This document shows positions 19,338 through 28,759 of a stretch of DNA of 64,000 bases, piece by piece. Within the stretch, counting starts at the first letter, position 1. Each line of letters begins with the position of its first letter. The translations under genes were made by a program, and so were the position numbers. This stretch comes from Bryobacteraceae bacterium (GTDB taxonomy: Bacteria > Acidobacteriota > Terriglobia > Bryobacterales > Bryobacteraceae), in contig JAIEPW010000022.1 of NCBI GenBank assembly GCA_019748195.1, positions 62,001-126,000 of the forward strand, given 5' to 3'. The notes below the pieces were generated by a model. The model made no database searches, was not told the DNA's origin, and saw only the letters and a program-made list of their open reading frames with translations.

Positions 19338-20696
19338 TCAAACGGCCCCGACAGCTACCAGGCTGGATGTGGTTCGGAAGTACATCTTGCCCGTGCCGAT
19401 TGCCGGTGTCGCGAAACATGGTCCATCGAGCGAGTTCGCGGCGAGGAGGTTGAACTCCGGCCCCGCCTGTACGACGTAAACGGTACCGTCCTCAGAAGGA
19501 CAGAAGATCTTGCCGTCGCCCGCGGTCAACGAGGCATAGATCGACGCCCCCGGTGCGAGCCGTTCCTCGTAGATCTTCTCGCCGGTTCGTGAATTGAAAC
19601 AACGGAGCACGCCGTTAGTGCCGCCCAGATAGATGTGCCCGCGATAGACAACCGGCGTCGATATGTAGGAGCCGCCCTGTTCCGTGCTCCATGCGATGAA
19701 TTTTCCGGATGCGTTTGGCGCAGGTGAAATGTCTCCCGAGGCTTCGGGCCGGACGGCGAAGACCGGCGATTTTCCGCCGTGTGCATTTGTAATGAAGATA
19801 AGTCCCTCGGCTTCAAATGGCGTCGGGATCGGATTGTCTCCTCCGCCCTTCAGGCGCCAGAGCTCACGGCCGGTCTCGAGATCGTAGCTAAGAATCCAGG
19901 GCCAGCCGTTCACGACGACCTGAGTGCGCGTCGGCGACGCATGAATGAAGGGGGTGCCCCAACTTCGCTCGCACAGACCCTTGCGCGACACGCGCCAGAG
20001 TTCCTTTCCATCCGAGAGGCGGAACGCGGCGATGTAGGGCTGATCCGGCGCGTCACACAGCAACACGATGGTGTTGCCGTGCAGCGCGGGCGAACTGCCG
20101 TAACCCCATCCGATGTCATACTTCGAAACGTTGATCCGGCCGAGATCCCGCGTCCATTGCAACCGGCCAGTCATGTCATAGCAATGCAGGCCCTCGGATC
20201 CGAAGAAGGCCACAAGAACGCTTCCGTTGGTTGAGACCGTGGTGTTCGCTTGTGTCGCCTTCACGTGCCGGGTGGCCCTGGGTACGCCTTTCCACGCAGT
20301 GCGCCGCCACCGCTCCTTGCCCGTCTCGCCATCGAAGCAAAGCACCAGCCATTCATGAGGTACGGCCTCTTCGGCTGGGGTCGGTTCTCCGGTTGCTCCC
20401 AGTTTGACAGTCTGTTTGGTTCCATAGGCCACGGCAGTGGTGACGAAGATGTTTCGGCCCCAAAGAACAGGACTGGAATGGCCGAGCCCCGGAATCGCTG
20501 TTCTCCAACGGACACCACGCAGCTCGCCTTTGGCGGGATCGGCATTCCAGGTGACCGGCAAGGCGCGTTGATCCGAAACAGCTTCGGCGGACCCGCCCCG
20601 GAAGGCCGGCCAATTCTGGCCCCGTGCCATATGCGGGCAAAGTCCTCCGGTGACTGCTTGAAGGAAGAGACGCCGCGGCAACCGCATGGTGCGCAT
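19338..20696 (-). CDS. Exported PQQ-type beta-propeller protein
   Basis: 452 residues with an N-terminal PRRLFLQAV twin-arginine-like signal. The rest is a repeated beta-propeller of the PQQ/BamB kind: blades such as [40 protein letters not shown] and [10 protein letters not shown]. Such proteins in this phylum are usually annotated outer membrane protein assembly factor BamB-like or pyrrolo-quinoline quinone repeat proteins. No catalytic ligands of a true quinoprotein dehydrogenase were recognised, so a binding or scaffolding role is more likely. There is no operon partner; it is flanked by REP units. Confidence 0.85.
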   Translation of the reverse strand: MRTMRLPRRLFLQAVTGGLCPHMARGQNWPAFRGGSAEAVSDQRALPVTWNADPAKGELRGVRWRTAIPGLGHSSPVLWGRNIFVTTAVAYGTKQTVKLGATGEPTPAEEAVPHEWLVLCFDGETGKERWRRTAWKGVPRATRHVKATQANTTVSTNGSVLVAFFGSEGLHCYDMTGRLQWTRDLGRINVSKYDIGWGYGSSPALHGNTIVLLCDAPDQPYIAAFRLSDGKELWRVSRKGLCERSWGTPFIHASPTRTQVVVNGWPWILSYDLETGRELWRLKGGGDNPIPTPFEAEGLIFITNAHGGKSPVFAVRPEASGDISPAPNASGKFIAWSTEQGGSYISTPVVYRGHIYLGGTNGVLRCFNSRTGEKIYEERLAPGASIYASLTAGDGKIFCPSEDGTVYVVQAGPEFNLLAANSLDGPCFATPAIGTGKMYFRTTSSLVAVGAV

Positions 20697-20830
20697 GGGG
20701 GGAATATATCACGCACAATTCAAGGGCTGATCGTCAGGGTTCGGCCTGGCGCCGGCCGAGGAAGGTGAAGGGAGGCCAAACAGCCGCAAGGGAGTCGACA
20801 AACCCCGCGTAGAAGGCGGTGCGCCGAACG

Positions 20831-20990
20831 CGCCAGACCGTGGGCGAGAGCATCATCCGGGGCCTGAATGAGGCGATCGCGGGACCGGAGAAAACACGAA
20901 TGTCCGGTGACAATGGTCCATATCCCCGAGATTGATGTAAGACAGCTTCGGGCGAAGATGGGGCTGAGCCATTCGGAGTTCGCTACTTAA
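20831..20990 (+). pseudogene. Broken XRE-family antitoxin-type regulator
   Basis: One frame reads VGESIIRGLNEAIAG from 20840. After a frameshift near 20915 another reads VHIPEIDVRQLRAKMGLSHSEFAT and stops at 20988-20990. Together these match the conserved N-terminal and HTH parts of HigA/NadS-type XRE regulators. The second half of the HTH and the C-terminus are missing. The break coincides with a REP palindrome beginning 6 bp downstream. No toxin gene is adjacent. Confidence 0.65.
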
Positions 20991-20996
20991 GGTCAG

Positions 20997-21025
20997 ATCG
21001 GCGCCTGGTGGCGCCAGGCACCGAT
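20997..21025. repeat. REP palindrome, left side of deleted RAYT unit
   Basis: Perfect 12-bp inverted repeat 20997-21008 with 21014-21025, loop TGGCG. The following GTGGGGGGTTGGA matches the tail of the palindrome at 18338. It abuts the end of the broken antitoxin gene. Confidence 0.85.
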
Positions 21026-21066
21026 GTGGGGGGTTGGAATGAGCTAACCTGCTTTTGTGCAGTAGC

Positions 21067-21192
21067 TTAGGCTGTGGAAAAAAGATCCTCCAAAAGTGAC
21101 CCCAGTTGCTTCTGGGCCATTTTTCGATCCGCGCGTTTGAGCCGTGGAAACACGACGCCGAAACGCTCTTCGAGCTCCGCCACGAAGTGCGC
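21067..21192 (-). pseudogene. C-terminal remnant of a RAYT transposase gene
   Basis: 41 codons plus stop are collinear with the C-terminus of the transposase at 18408-19121 and differ at only 6 residues (shared: VAELEERFGV, KQLGS, DLFSTA). Sequence homology continues beyond the stop through the tail to the left REP. Upstream, the coding sequence jumps directly to the right REP at 21199. It is therefore an internal-deletion derivative that kept both REP ends. Confidence 0.9.
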
Positions 21193-21198
21193 CGGCGG

Positions 21199-21227
21199 AT
21201 CGGCGCCAGGTGGCGCCTGGCACCGAT
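21199..21227. repeat. REP palindrome, right side of deleted RAYT unit
   Basis: Perfect 12-bp inverted repeat 21199-21210 with 21216-21227, loop TGGCG. With its preceding bases GCCGGCGG it matches the palindrome at 19261. Confidence 0.85.
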
Positions 21228-21239
21228 GTGAGGGCAGTC

Positions 21240-21953
21240 CTAGAACGTTCCTTCGGGTGCGCGGTTTTGCCCGGTGAGACGGAAAAACTCTGAGCGAAAC
21301 CCTGCACCCTCAAGAATCTCCTGCGCTTCGGCGACGGTCCACTTCCGCCAATCCGGGTCGGCATGACGTCCATACCATCCGTGAGCAAGAGCAGCCGTCT
21401 GTGCCAGCGAAACCACCTCACCCAAAGGCAGCCGATGCCGCACGGTCCAGTCGTGCACATCCTGCGGCATGCGGAAAGGCAGCAGGAGTGCGCAGTGAGC
21501 ATGAACATTGTTCCACGCCTCGGATGGCCGAATGGCGAAGTGAACACAACATTGGTTCGCATCAGTTGGATACCCGTCTCGCACGGCAATCACGACCGGC
21601 TCGGCTTCACCGCCGAGGCGGCTGTGAATGCGCACGGCGCCGGTGGCGAGCGTTGCTATACCAAAAGCGCACCAAAGGCAGGGCGCCCACCAGCCGCGTC
21701 CGCCGGCTTCCACCCACGTGGCGGTGGGCGTCAAGGAAAACGGATGAATGATCCAAGGCGCGGCCCGATCCGGGTGAAGCACGATCCCGTGAACCGCTTC
21801 CAGTTCCCTGAAGGCGCTCTCCAGGCCGGCTTCGCTTAGGTGTAGGGACTGCTGAAGATCCGCATGGGAAGGGCACCGGCCGGTATCTAGAAGAGACCTA
21901 ATGATCTGATAGTGCAGTTGTGAGCTTGCGGCGATTGTATTCACTCTTCTCAC
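21240..21953 (-). CDS. Alkylmercury lyase (MerB)-like protein
   Basis: 237 residues. The N-terminal 70 residues look like the winged-helix-like part of MerB. Then HPFSLTPTATWVE and PCLWCAFGIATLA align with the region of MerB Cys96. A C-terminal DVHDWTVRH...LAHGWYGRHADPDWRKWT stretch is typical of MerB-family homologues. The Cys equivalent to Cys96 is present, but the position of catalytic Asp99 is Gly. Further cysteines occur in NQCCVHF and NVHAHC. Whether it cleaves carbon-mercury bonds is doubtful. No merA/merT neighbours are present. The stop is 12 bp from a REP palindrome. Confidence 0.7.
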   Translation of the reverse strand: MRRVNTIAASSQLHYQIIRSLLDTGRCPSHADLQQSLHLSEAGLESAFRELEAVHGIVLHPDRAAPWIIHPFSLTPTATWVEAGGRGWWAPCLWCAFGIATLATGAVRIHSRLGGEAEPVVIAVRDGYPTDANQCCVHFAIRPSEAWNNVHAHCALLLPFRMPQDVHDWTVRHRLPLGEVVSLAQTAALAHGWYGRHADPDWRKWTVAEAQEILEGAGFRSEFFRLTGQNRAPEGTF

Positions 21954-22022
21954 GATTGTTTTCTATTTCGGCCGCCGCCGGGCGAGCGGGGTTGGAGGCG
22001 CCCTGGCGCCGATGCGAAGACT

Positions 22023-24461
22023 CTACTCGCTTCGCAGCGCCTCCGACGGGGCGATGCGCAACGCCCAGCGAGCCGGCAATAGGGACGCCGCCACCGCCGC
22101 GCCCAGAATCAGGCCCGCGCCCGCGGCATAGCTTGCCGGATCCGCCGGGCTGGTCCGGAACAGCATCGACTCCAGCAAGCGGGCGCATCCCGCGGCCGCC
22201 GGCACGCCCGCCAGCAACCCGAACAGGACCGGCTGCAGCGACTGGCGCAACAGCGTGCCCGAGATGTGGGCCGGCCCGGCTCCCAAGGCCATGCGAATCC
22301 CGATCTCGCGGGTGCGCCGCGCGAGCGCATATGCGAGCAGACCGTAAATCCCAAAAGCCGCGAGCAGTGTCGCCGTCAAGGCGAAAGCGCCCAGCAGCGT
22401 CGCCGAAAAGCGAGAATCGGCGGTAGCCGAGGAAATCCTCTCCGTCATGGTCTTGATATTGTGCAGCGGCAGCGAGGGGTCCACCCGGCGAACTGCTTCG
22501 CGCAGGGCCGGGACCAGCGCCCGCGGATCCCCCGCCGCTCGCACGTGAAGAAAGAGAGCGGCGCGAAGGGTCTGCAGGTGCGGAACATACACGTCGGAGC
22601 CGGCCTGCTGCCGTTGGCTGCGATACAAAACGTCGCCCACGACGCCGACGACCTCCGCGCCCGCGTGGAAGCCTCCCTGTCCGATTCCCAGGCGCTTGCC
22701 CACGGGATCTTCGCCGGGAAACAGTTGGCGCGCCGCGGTCTCGCTGAGAATCATTACCCTGGGCCGGCCGCTGGTGTCCGCATCGGTGAACATGCGGCCG
22801 GCGATCAGCGGGATTTCGAGAGCGCGGAAGTAGGAGGCCGAGATGAAGTGGGTTGCCACGCGAGGCTCGCCGCCTCGCGGCGGGTTTTCGCGATCGAAGT
22901 AGTAAGCAATCGTCTGGCTGCAGCCACCGGCCAGGGGGTGACAACTGCCGAGGCCCGCGGCCAGCACGCCGGGTAGCGCCGCCGCGCCGCGTTCGACGCG
23001 CTGGAATGCTGCCGCGGTCACCTCGGGCTGGATCGAACCGAATGGGTAGGAGACCCGCGCGGTCAGCACGTTGCGGGTCTGCGCTCCCAGCCGGGTGTCG
23101 ATGAGGGCGGACAAGCTGCGGGTAGTGAGGGTTGCGGCCACCAGCAGCACGACCGCCAAGGCGACCTGCCCGGCGATCAGCATCTGGCGAAGGCGCAACG
23201 CGGGAGATTGCCCGCCCCGGACAACGTTCCTGGTACCGTGCAGCGCAGGAGCGAAGCCGCAGAGGAAGACCGTGATCGCGGCGATGGCGATGGTGAATCC
23301 GAGAACGCGGCCGTCCAGCGCCAGATTCTGGAAGGCAAGCGCCGTGAGCCCGGACACGGGGCGTCCCAGCCACGCGCCGCTGGTGGGGTCAACGAGACGG
23401 ATCAGGCGAACCCCGGCCGCGGCGAGGGCGATGCCGAGCATCGCGCCGCCGCCCGCGAGCAGGGCGCTTTCGACAAAGAGCTGGCGGGCAAGCCGGGCTC
23501 GAGTGGCGCCGAGGGAACGGCGGGTGGCGAATTCGGCCTGCCGCGATGCCGCGCGAGCCAGCAGCAACCCAGCCACGTTGCCGCAGGCGATCAGCAGAAC
23601 CAGGGAAACCGCGCCAAACAAAATCAGGACGGTGCGGCGGAAGAACGGATCCGCGCGGCGTTCTTCCAGGGGTTTCGCGGATGCGCCCCATCCGCTGACC
23701 CCCAGCGGGTCCGGATACGCATCGGCGATCCGCTTACCGATTGCCGCCACCTCGGCCTCAGCCTCGCTCGAGGAGACCCCGGTACGGAGGCGGCCGATCA
23801 TCAGGGGGTTGTGGGAATGGGGCTGGTGGAACTCGCGATGATCGAGAGGGGCGAGTGGGAGCCAGAGTTCGGCCGCGGCGGAAAGCCCGTTGAATCGCGG
23901 CGGCATCACGCCGATTACGGTAACCGGCAGGTTGTCGATTTCCAGGCGACGCCCGATGACAGCGGGATCCCCGGCGAACAGACGCTGCCACAAGGCATGA
24001 GAGAGAACCGTGCGGACGGGTTGGCCGGGCGCGTCCTCCCGATCCGTGAAGGTCCGGCCCAGGGCGGGAGCGATTCCCAAGAGAGGGAAATAGGAGGCCT
24101 GCACCGCTTCGGCCGGGATCTTGGCGGCCGGCGTTCCCATCATTACCAGGGTGACTTCCGCCGCCCGGTGCAGCGCGATGGCCGAAAACGAGGTTTGCGA
24201 AGCCGTCAGCAGGCGGGCCTTCGGATAGGACCAGTTTGGAAGGAAGTTGGAGGGCAGCGAGGCCCGTTGCGGAGTCACCAGGGAGAGCTGCATCAATTCA
24301 CCAGGGTGGGGGAACGGCAGGGGGCGGAGCAGAGTGGCGTCGACGACGCTGAAAATGGCGGTTGCGGCTCCGATGCCGAGGGCGAGGGTCAGGATCGCCA
24401 ACAACGTGAATCCGGGTTGGCGCCGCAGGGCGCGCAAGGAGTAGCGGAGGTCGAGGTTCAC
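22023..24461 (-). CDS. ADOP-type FtsX/MacB-like permease
   Basis: 812 residues. The N-terminus [35 protein letters not shown] is the hallmark of acidobacterial duplicated orphan permeases. There is a first TM, a MacB-type periplasmic domain (about 45-260), a three-TM FtsX block (about 280-400), a second periplasmic region, and a closing FtsX block with [17 protein letters not shown] near residue 720. Members resemble antibiotic/lipoprotein ABC permeases, but no ATP-binding subunit gene is nearby, as usual for this group. Substrate unknown. Confidence 0.92.
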   Translation of the reverse strand: MNLDLRYSLRALRRQPGFTLLAILTLALGIGAATAIFSVVDATLLRPLPFPHPGELMQLSLVTPQRASLPSNFLPNWSYPKARLLTASQTSFSAIALHRAAEVTLVMMGTPAAKIPAEAVQASYFPLLGIAPALGRTFTDREDAPGQPVRTVLSHALWQRLFAGDPAVIGRRLEIDNLPVTVIGVMPPRFNGLSAAAELWLPLAPLDHREFHQPHSHNPLMIGRLRTGVSSSEAEAEVAAIGKRIADAYPDPLGVSGWGASAKPLEERRADPFFRRTVLILFGAVSLVLLIACGNVAGLLLARAASRQAEFATRRSLGATRARLARQLFVESALLAGGGAMLGIALAAAGVRLIRLVDPTSGAWLGRPVSGLTALAFQNLALDGRVLGFTIAIAAITVFLCGFAPALHGTRNVVRGGQSPALRLRQMLIAGQVALAVVLLVAATLTTRSLSALIDTRLGAQTRNVLTARVSYPFGSIQPEVTAAAFQRVERGAAALPGVLAAGLGSCHPLAGGCSQTIAYYFDRENPPRGGEPRVATHFISASYFRALEIPLIAGRMFTDADTSGRPRVMILSETAARQLFPGEDPVGKRLGIGQGGFHAGAEVVGVVGDVLYRSQRQQAGSDVYVPHLQTLRAALFLHVRAAGDPRALVPALREAVRRVDPSLPLHNIKTMTERISSATADSRFSATLLGAFALTATLLAAFGIYGLLAYALARRTREIGIRMALGAGPAHISGTLLRQSLQPVLFGLLAGVPAAAGCARLLESMLFRTSPADPASYAAGAGLILGAAVAASLLPARWALRIAPSEALRSE

Positions 24462-24509
24462 GCAATAGTGGACGCCCGACCGGCGGTATAGTTGGCCGCG
24501 AGGAGTGGT

Positions 24510-24983
24510 TTAGAACGGCACGTCGTCGTCGGTGACCCCTCCGCCCATGCCCTCATCCATGGCTGGGGAGGCAGGGGAGGCCTGGCGGGGGCGATTCGCG
24601 GACCGGGGCTGGGAAACGAACCCGCCCTCTTCGCCTCCGCCTGAGTCACCGCGGCCGCCCAACAAAATGACGTCGTCGGCAACTACTTCAGTCATATAGA
24701 CTTTCTTGCCGTCCTTGTCCTCGTAATCGCGGGTTTGGAGGCGGCCTTCGACGTACACCTGCTTGCCCTTGGTGAGATAGTTAGCCAGGTTCTCGGATCG
24801 CCAGAGGACCACGTTGGCCCAGTCGGTCTGTTCCTTCCACTCGCCGGTCTGCTGGTCCTTCCAGCGGCGGTTGGTGGCGACGGAGAAGCGGGTCATCGCG
24901 ACCTGGGAAGGCGTGAACTTGGTTTCGGCGTCGCGCCCCAGGTGGCCGATGAGGATAACTTTATTGACGCTGCGGCTGGCCAT
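24510..24983 (-). CDS. ssb: Single-stranded DNA-binding protein
   Basis: 157 residues with an N-terminal OB fold (SVNKVILIGHLGRDAETKF, FSVATNRRW, DWANVVLW, GKQVYVEGRLQTR), a glycine/serine/proline-rich linker from about residue 112, and the acidic C-terminal tip DDDVPF that recruits replication and repair proteins. It coats single-stranded DNA as a tetramer. It is monocistronic here, not next to rpsF/rpsR. Confidence 0.97.
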   Translation of the reverse strand: MASRSVNKVILIGHLGRDAETKFTPSQVAMTRFSVATNRRWKDQQTGEWKEQTDWANVVLWRSENLANYLTKGKQVYVEGRLQTRDYEDKDGKKVYMTEVVADDVILLGGRGDSGGGEEGGFVSQPRSANRPRQASPASPAMDEGMGGGVTDDDVPF

Positions 24984-25173
24984 GATTCAAGCAATGTAGC
25001 ACAGCGGCACGCAGCGGAGGGACGAAATGGACAAACGGAGTATTGCACTCGGCGGCGAAAGGCGCATAATATCGGATACCCGCTCCGCCGATGGTTTGCC
25101 AAGGACCGGCGGAAGCTGCTTTGGATCCGGAAAGGTGGTTCAGGCGAGATCGCCTGGGCTGGATGGAACAGGC

Positions 25174-26421
25174 ATGGAAGTAGACCGAGTGCTTCCGGTT
25201 GCACACCTCTCGCTGGTGGTGCGCATGGCGCTGGCGGTCATAACCTGCGCCGGGGCCTTGAACGCGCAGTACGTTCTGGGCGGATCGAGCACCGCGACGC
25301 GTCTGGTTGGAAGCGACACGGCGGTGTTTGAAGCGGGAGAGACCCGCAAGGACCTGGACTGCGAAGTTCTCCCCCTGAAAACGGTACTGGGCTTCGATCT
25401 CCGCTTCCATACCGGCTACGCGGTGAGCGTCCCGATGCGGGAACTGGCCGGCCACGAGAATCTGCTCAACATTCTGTTCCGGGTGACCGCGCAAAACCGC
25501 CCGGGGGAGCCGATGTACTTCGCACAGCGCCTGCGGGTTCCGAAAATCGAGGAAGACGCCAAGGGCGAAGCGATGATCGAAGGCGGATTCGACCTGGGCG
25601 AGGGCAAGTATAAGGTGGAATGGTTGATGCGCGACCGCGCCGAACGCGTCTGCTCCCATTTTTGGGAAGTGGAAGCGGAGCTGCCGCCGCGCGACAAGCA
25701 GCTCGCGTTGGACCTGGGGGCGGGTGAAATCCGGGCGATGCAGCCGGAGCAGTTCACCGATGAGCCCCCGGTAGTCCGTTTGCGGGAGCAGCGGCCGCTG
25801 GTGGTGAAGCTGCTGGTGAACTTCGCGCCGCAGAACCCGCGATCGGTGATGTTGCGGCCGCAGGACACCTCGGCGCTGGTGCAGATTCTACGGGCCTTGT
25901 CGCGCGAGCCGCGGATCGAGAAGTTCTCGCTGGTGGCGTTCAACATTCAGGAGCGCCGGGTGATTTACCGGCAGGAATCCGCCGACCGGATCGACTTCCC
26001 GGCGCTGGGCAAGGCAGTGCAATCGATCCAGCCGGGGACGGTGGACCTGAAGCGGCTGAGCAACAAGCACGGGGACACGGAATTCCTGAGCGAATTGATC
26101 CGCAAGGAGATGTCGGGCGCGGAGCATCCGGACGCCATCGTGTTCGCCGGGCCGAAGGTATGGCTGGATGAGGACGTACCCGAAGAATCGCTGAAGGAAT
26201 GCGAAATCGAGTCGCCGGTGTTCTATATGAACTACAACCTGTATCCCCAGGCGATGCCCTGGCGGGACTCGATCAGCCGTACGATCCGGTACTTCAAGGG
26301 CACCGAGTACACCATCAGCAGGCCCCGGGACCTTTGGTTTTCGGTGAACGAGATGGTCTCCCGCATAGTAAAATCAAAGAGTGGGAAGTTGGCGGCGATC
26401 CCCGCCGTGAACTCTCAGTGA
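25174..26421 (+). CDS. Conserved exported protein of unknown function
   Basis: 415 residues from the ATG at 25174; another start at 25225 would begin right at the signal peptide. Signal peptide VVRMALAVITCAGALNAQ ends in the A-Q site common in this genome. The middle (about 60-165) looks like a beta-sandwich. The second half (about 200-390) alternates strands and helices in a way that recalls a degenerate von Willebrand A fold (MLRPQDTSALVQILRAL, PDAIVFAGPKVW), but a MIDAS motif was not found. It precedes an exported methyltransferase and a hydrolase on the same strand. Confidence 0.6.
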   Translation: MEVDRVLPVAHLSLVVRMALAVITCAGALNAQYVLGGSSTATRLVGSDTAVFEAGETRKDLDCEVLPLKTVLGFDLRFHTGYAVSVPMRELAGHENLLNILFRVTAQNRPGEPMYFAQRLRVPKIEEDAKGEAMIEGGFDLGEGKYKVEWLMRDRAERVCSHFWEVEAELPPRDKQLALDLGAGEIRAMQPEQFTDEPPVVRLREQRPLVVKLLVNFAPQNPRSVMLRPQDTSALVQILRALSREPRIEKFSLVAFNIQERRVIYRQESADRIDFPALGKAVQSIQPGTVDLKRLSNKHGDTEFLSELIRKEMSGAEHPDAIVFAGPKVWLDEDVPEESLKECEIESPVFYMNYNLYPQAMPWRDSISRTIRYFKGTEYTISRPRDLWFSVNEMVSRIVKSKSGKLAAIPAVNSQ

Positions 26422-26443
26422 CTCCTTCGCTTCGGGAGACGAC

Positions 26444-27013
26444 ATGCAGGGTTTGAACTTCTATTGCCAGGCGGCGGTGTGTACGGCGCTGCTGACCTCG
26501 CTGGCTCCGGGTCTCTGCGCGCAGGATTCCACCTACGCCAAGAAGCTGGCTCCCTATGTGGCCTCGCCGCAGCGTGTTGTGGATCGCATGCTGGAGATGG
26601 CGAATCTGAAGCCGGGCGAGACGGTCTACGACCTGGGTTGCGGCGACGGCCGGATCCTGATCACGGCGGTGCAGCGATACAAGGCAAAAGCGGTGGGAGT
26701 GGAGATCGCGGACAAGCTGGTGGCCGAAGCGAACCGAAATCTGGCTCGCGCGGCGGTAGGCGACATGGCCCGAATCCTGCACGGCGATCTGATGGAAGTG
26801 GATTTGTCGCCGGCGGATGTGGTCACCATCTACCTGATGACCCAGGCCAACGAGAAGCTGCGGCCGAAGCTGGAGAAGAGCCTGAAGCCGGGGGCTCGCG
26901 TCGTTTCACTGGATTACTCCGTCCCGGGCTGGAAACCGTTGAAGGTCGACAAGTCCGAAGAAAGCCGCGGGCATCTGATCTACCTTTACGAAATTCCCGC
27001 GAACCGGAAGTAG
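26444..27013 (+). CDS. Exported class I SAM-dependent methyltransferase
   Basis: 189 residues. A signal peptide (about 1-26, ending GLCAQ) precedes a Rossmann methyltransferase with motif I VYDLGCGDGRI at about residue 60, the acidic loop VGVEIADKL, and the segment ILHGDLMEVDLSPADVV. The C-terminal substrate region is short. The layout resembles small DOT1-like/PrmA-like methyltransferases seen with signal peptides in several phyla. An SAM enzyme outside the cytoplasm is odd; the signal may instead be a membrane anchor. It starts 22 bp after the previous gene. Confidence 0.8.
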   Translation: MQGLNFYCQAAVCTALLTSLAPGLCAQDSTYAKKLAPYVASPQRVVDRMLEMANLKPGETVYDLGCGDGRILITAVQRYKAKAVGVEIADKLVAEANRNLARAAVGDMARILHGDLMEVDLSPADVVTIYLMTQANEKLRPKLEKSLKPGARVVSLDYSVPGWKPLKVDKSEESRGHLIYLYEIPANRK

Positions 27014-27019
27014 CAACTG

Positions 27020-28747
27020 ATGCGCCGGTGGGCGACGCTTTTGCTGGTGGCGTTCGCGGCGGAAGGCCAGACCGCGCCGCGATTGACCCTGACCGAGCGG
27101 TTGCGTCCCAAGAACCTGGAGGCGGTACGGCAGCAGCGGATCCGCTGGATTGAGACGCGCGTGGACGGAGTTCCGCGCGGCATTTATCGCGACTTCCGGA
27201 CGCTGATCGGCATGGACCGTGAAGCGGAGCCGGAGATCGCGCGGCGGGCGCTGGAAGCGGGTTTCGACGTGCTTCTGCTGGCTTCACCCGATCAGTTGCG
27301 GCGTCCCGTCGAAGGCGACGTCACGCTGCTTCCCGGCTCGATTCAAGGGCAGTCCTTGCGGTTTGCGTACCGCAATCGAGACGTCCGTCTGGCGCTGCCC
27401 GGGCAGGAAATCGGAAGCACGGCATCCGGGGTGGCGATCCACCGCTCAGACACGGACGTGGGTCTGCGGGCCGCCCGTTTTCCCAACCATCCCATTGAAG
27501 CGATCGGCGCGACGGTGGATCGCGTGGATGCGGCCGTGGAAGCGTGGGCTGCGACGGCGGCCGCGCGGGCGCTGGCGGCGGTGGCGGTTACGGATATCCG
27601 GCCGAAGGCGACGGTCCAGTCCCTGCGCGCCACGTCGACACACATTCTGGCGCGCAGCGACCGGCCGCTGGATGTTCTCGATTCGCTGCGTCTGGGGCGA
27701 ACCTATGTGGCGCACGAGTGGCTCAGCGAAACGGGCAACTTCTGGTTTCGCGCGTTCAACGGGCTGGGGATCTACGAAATCGGCGATCTGATGCCGCTCG
27801 CCTCCGGCAGCCAGTTGCGGGTGACACTACCGGTGAGCGGCAGGGTTAAGTTCTTTCGCGACAACAAGGAGATCGCCCAGGCAGTAGGCAAGGAGCTGAC
27901 GCAGCCGGTCACCGCGGCGGGGGCCTACCGGATCGAGGTGACGTTGCCGGCGGGCGGCGAGGATCGGCCATGGATTTACACGAGTCACATTTATGCGGGC
28001 GCGGCGCCGGCGGGCCTGATTGCCGAGGTCCCGGCGGCGGTACCGGACGATATCGGCTTCCAGGGAGATGTGGCGTACGGGAAGGAAGATCGCGAGAAGC
28101 TGGATCTGTACACGCCTCGCGCGACCAGCAATTTCCCGCTGCTGGTATTCTTCCACGGGGGCAACTGGAAGGGCGGCGATAAGAGCCGGGTGCGGGCGCT
28201 GGGGATTGCGCTGGCGCGGCTGGGCATTGGCGTGGCGGCGCCGAATTATCCGCTGGACGCACCCGAGGCGCAGTTGAATGCGGCGCGGGCGGCGATCGCC
28301 TGGGCGCGGGAGTTTGGAGTAAAGGCGGGCGCGGATTCGGAACGGATCTTCCTGGGCGGCCATTCGGCGGGGGCGCAACTGGCGGCGCTGGCCGCGCTGG
28401 AGGGGCTGACCAAGCAGGAGATCCGGGGCGTGGTGCTGGCGAGCGGCATTTACGACGTGCGCGGGATCGAGTTCTTCGGGAGCACGGAGATGCAATGGTC
28501 ACGCTTCTCGCCGATTTTTCGCGACGCGAAGGATGCGTCGCGATTCCTGATTTTGTTCGCGCAGCATGACCTGGAGGGTTTCGCGTTGCAGGGCCAGGCG
28601 TTTTACGAGAAGCTGCGGCGGGCATTTACGCCGGTGGATCTGGAATTATTGCCGGGCGAGACGCATGTGGGAGTGATTCTGAACGCGTCGGGCGAGAATG
28701 CGGCGCTGGTAAGGGCGATCCAGCGGTTTGTACGCAAGCACGATTAG
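27020..28747 (+). CDS. Exported fusion of a degenerate PHP-like domain and an alpha/beta hydrolase
   Basis: 575 residues. Signal peptide about 1-17. Residues about 20-330 resemble the CehA/McbA-type PHP phosphoesterase fold (LDVLDSLRLGRTYVAHEW, NFWFRAFNGLGIYEIGDLM, RPWIYTSHIYA), but the histidine/aspartate metal ligands of active PHP enzymes are largely missing. Residues about 345-575 are an alpha/beta hydrolase of the BD-FAE/esterase kind: oxyanion HGGNW, nucleophile elbow GGHSAGA, Asp in LFAQHDLEGF and His in GETHVGVI. It is likely a secreted esterase with a carbohydrate-binding-like N-terminal module. It starts 6 bp after the methyltransferase gene. Confidence 0.75.
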   Translation: MRRWATLLLVAFAAEGQTAPRLTLTERLRPKNLEAVRQQRIRWIETRVDGVPRGIYRDFRTLIGMDREAEPEIARRALEAGFDVLLLASPDQLRRPVEGDVTLLPGSIQGQSLRFAYRNRDVRLALPGQEIGSTASGVAIHRSDTDVGLRAARFPNHPIEAIGATVDRVDAAVEAWAATAAARALAAVAVTDIRPKATVQSLRATSTHILARSDRPLDVLDSLRLGRTYVAHEWLSETGNFWFRAFNGLGIYEIGDLMPLASGSQLRVTLPVSGRVKFFRDNKEIAQAVGKELTQPVTAAGAYRIEVTLPAGGEDRPWIYTSHIYAGAAPAGLIAEVPAAVPDDIGFQGDVAYGKEDREKLDLYTPRATSNFPLLVFFHGGNWKGGDKSRVRALGIALARLGIGVAAPNYPLDAPEAQLNAARAAIAWAREFGVKAGADSERIFLGGHSAGAQLAALAALEGLTKQEIRGVVLASGIYDVRGIEFFGSTEMQWSRFSPIFRDAKDASRFLILFAQHDLEGFALQGQAFYEKLRRAFTPVDLELLPGETHVGVILNASGENAALVRAIQRFVRKHD

Positions 28748-28759
28748 AGTTGGTGTAGG

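Noticed and set aside
21990-22012. Further REP element (GGCGCC-CT-GGCGCC)
   Set aside because: Short palindrome with a part of the REP core only; the arms are self-complementary and it lacks the full CACCGATG side, so chance cannot be excluded.
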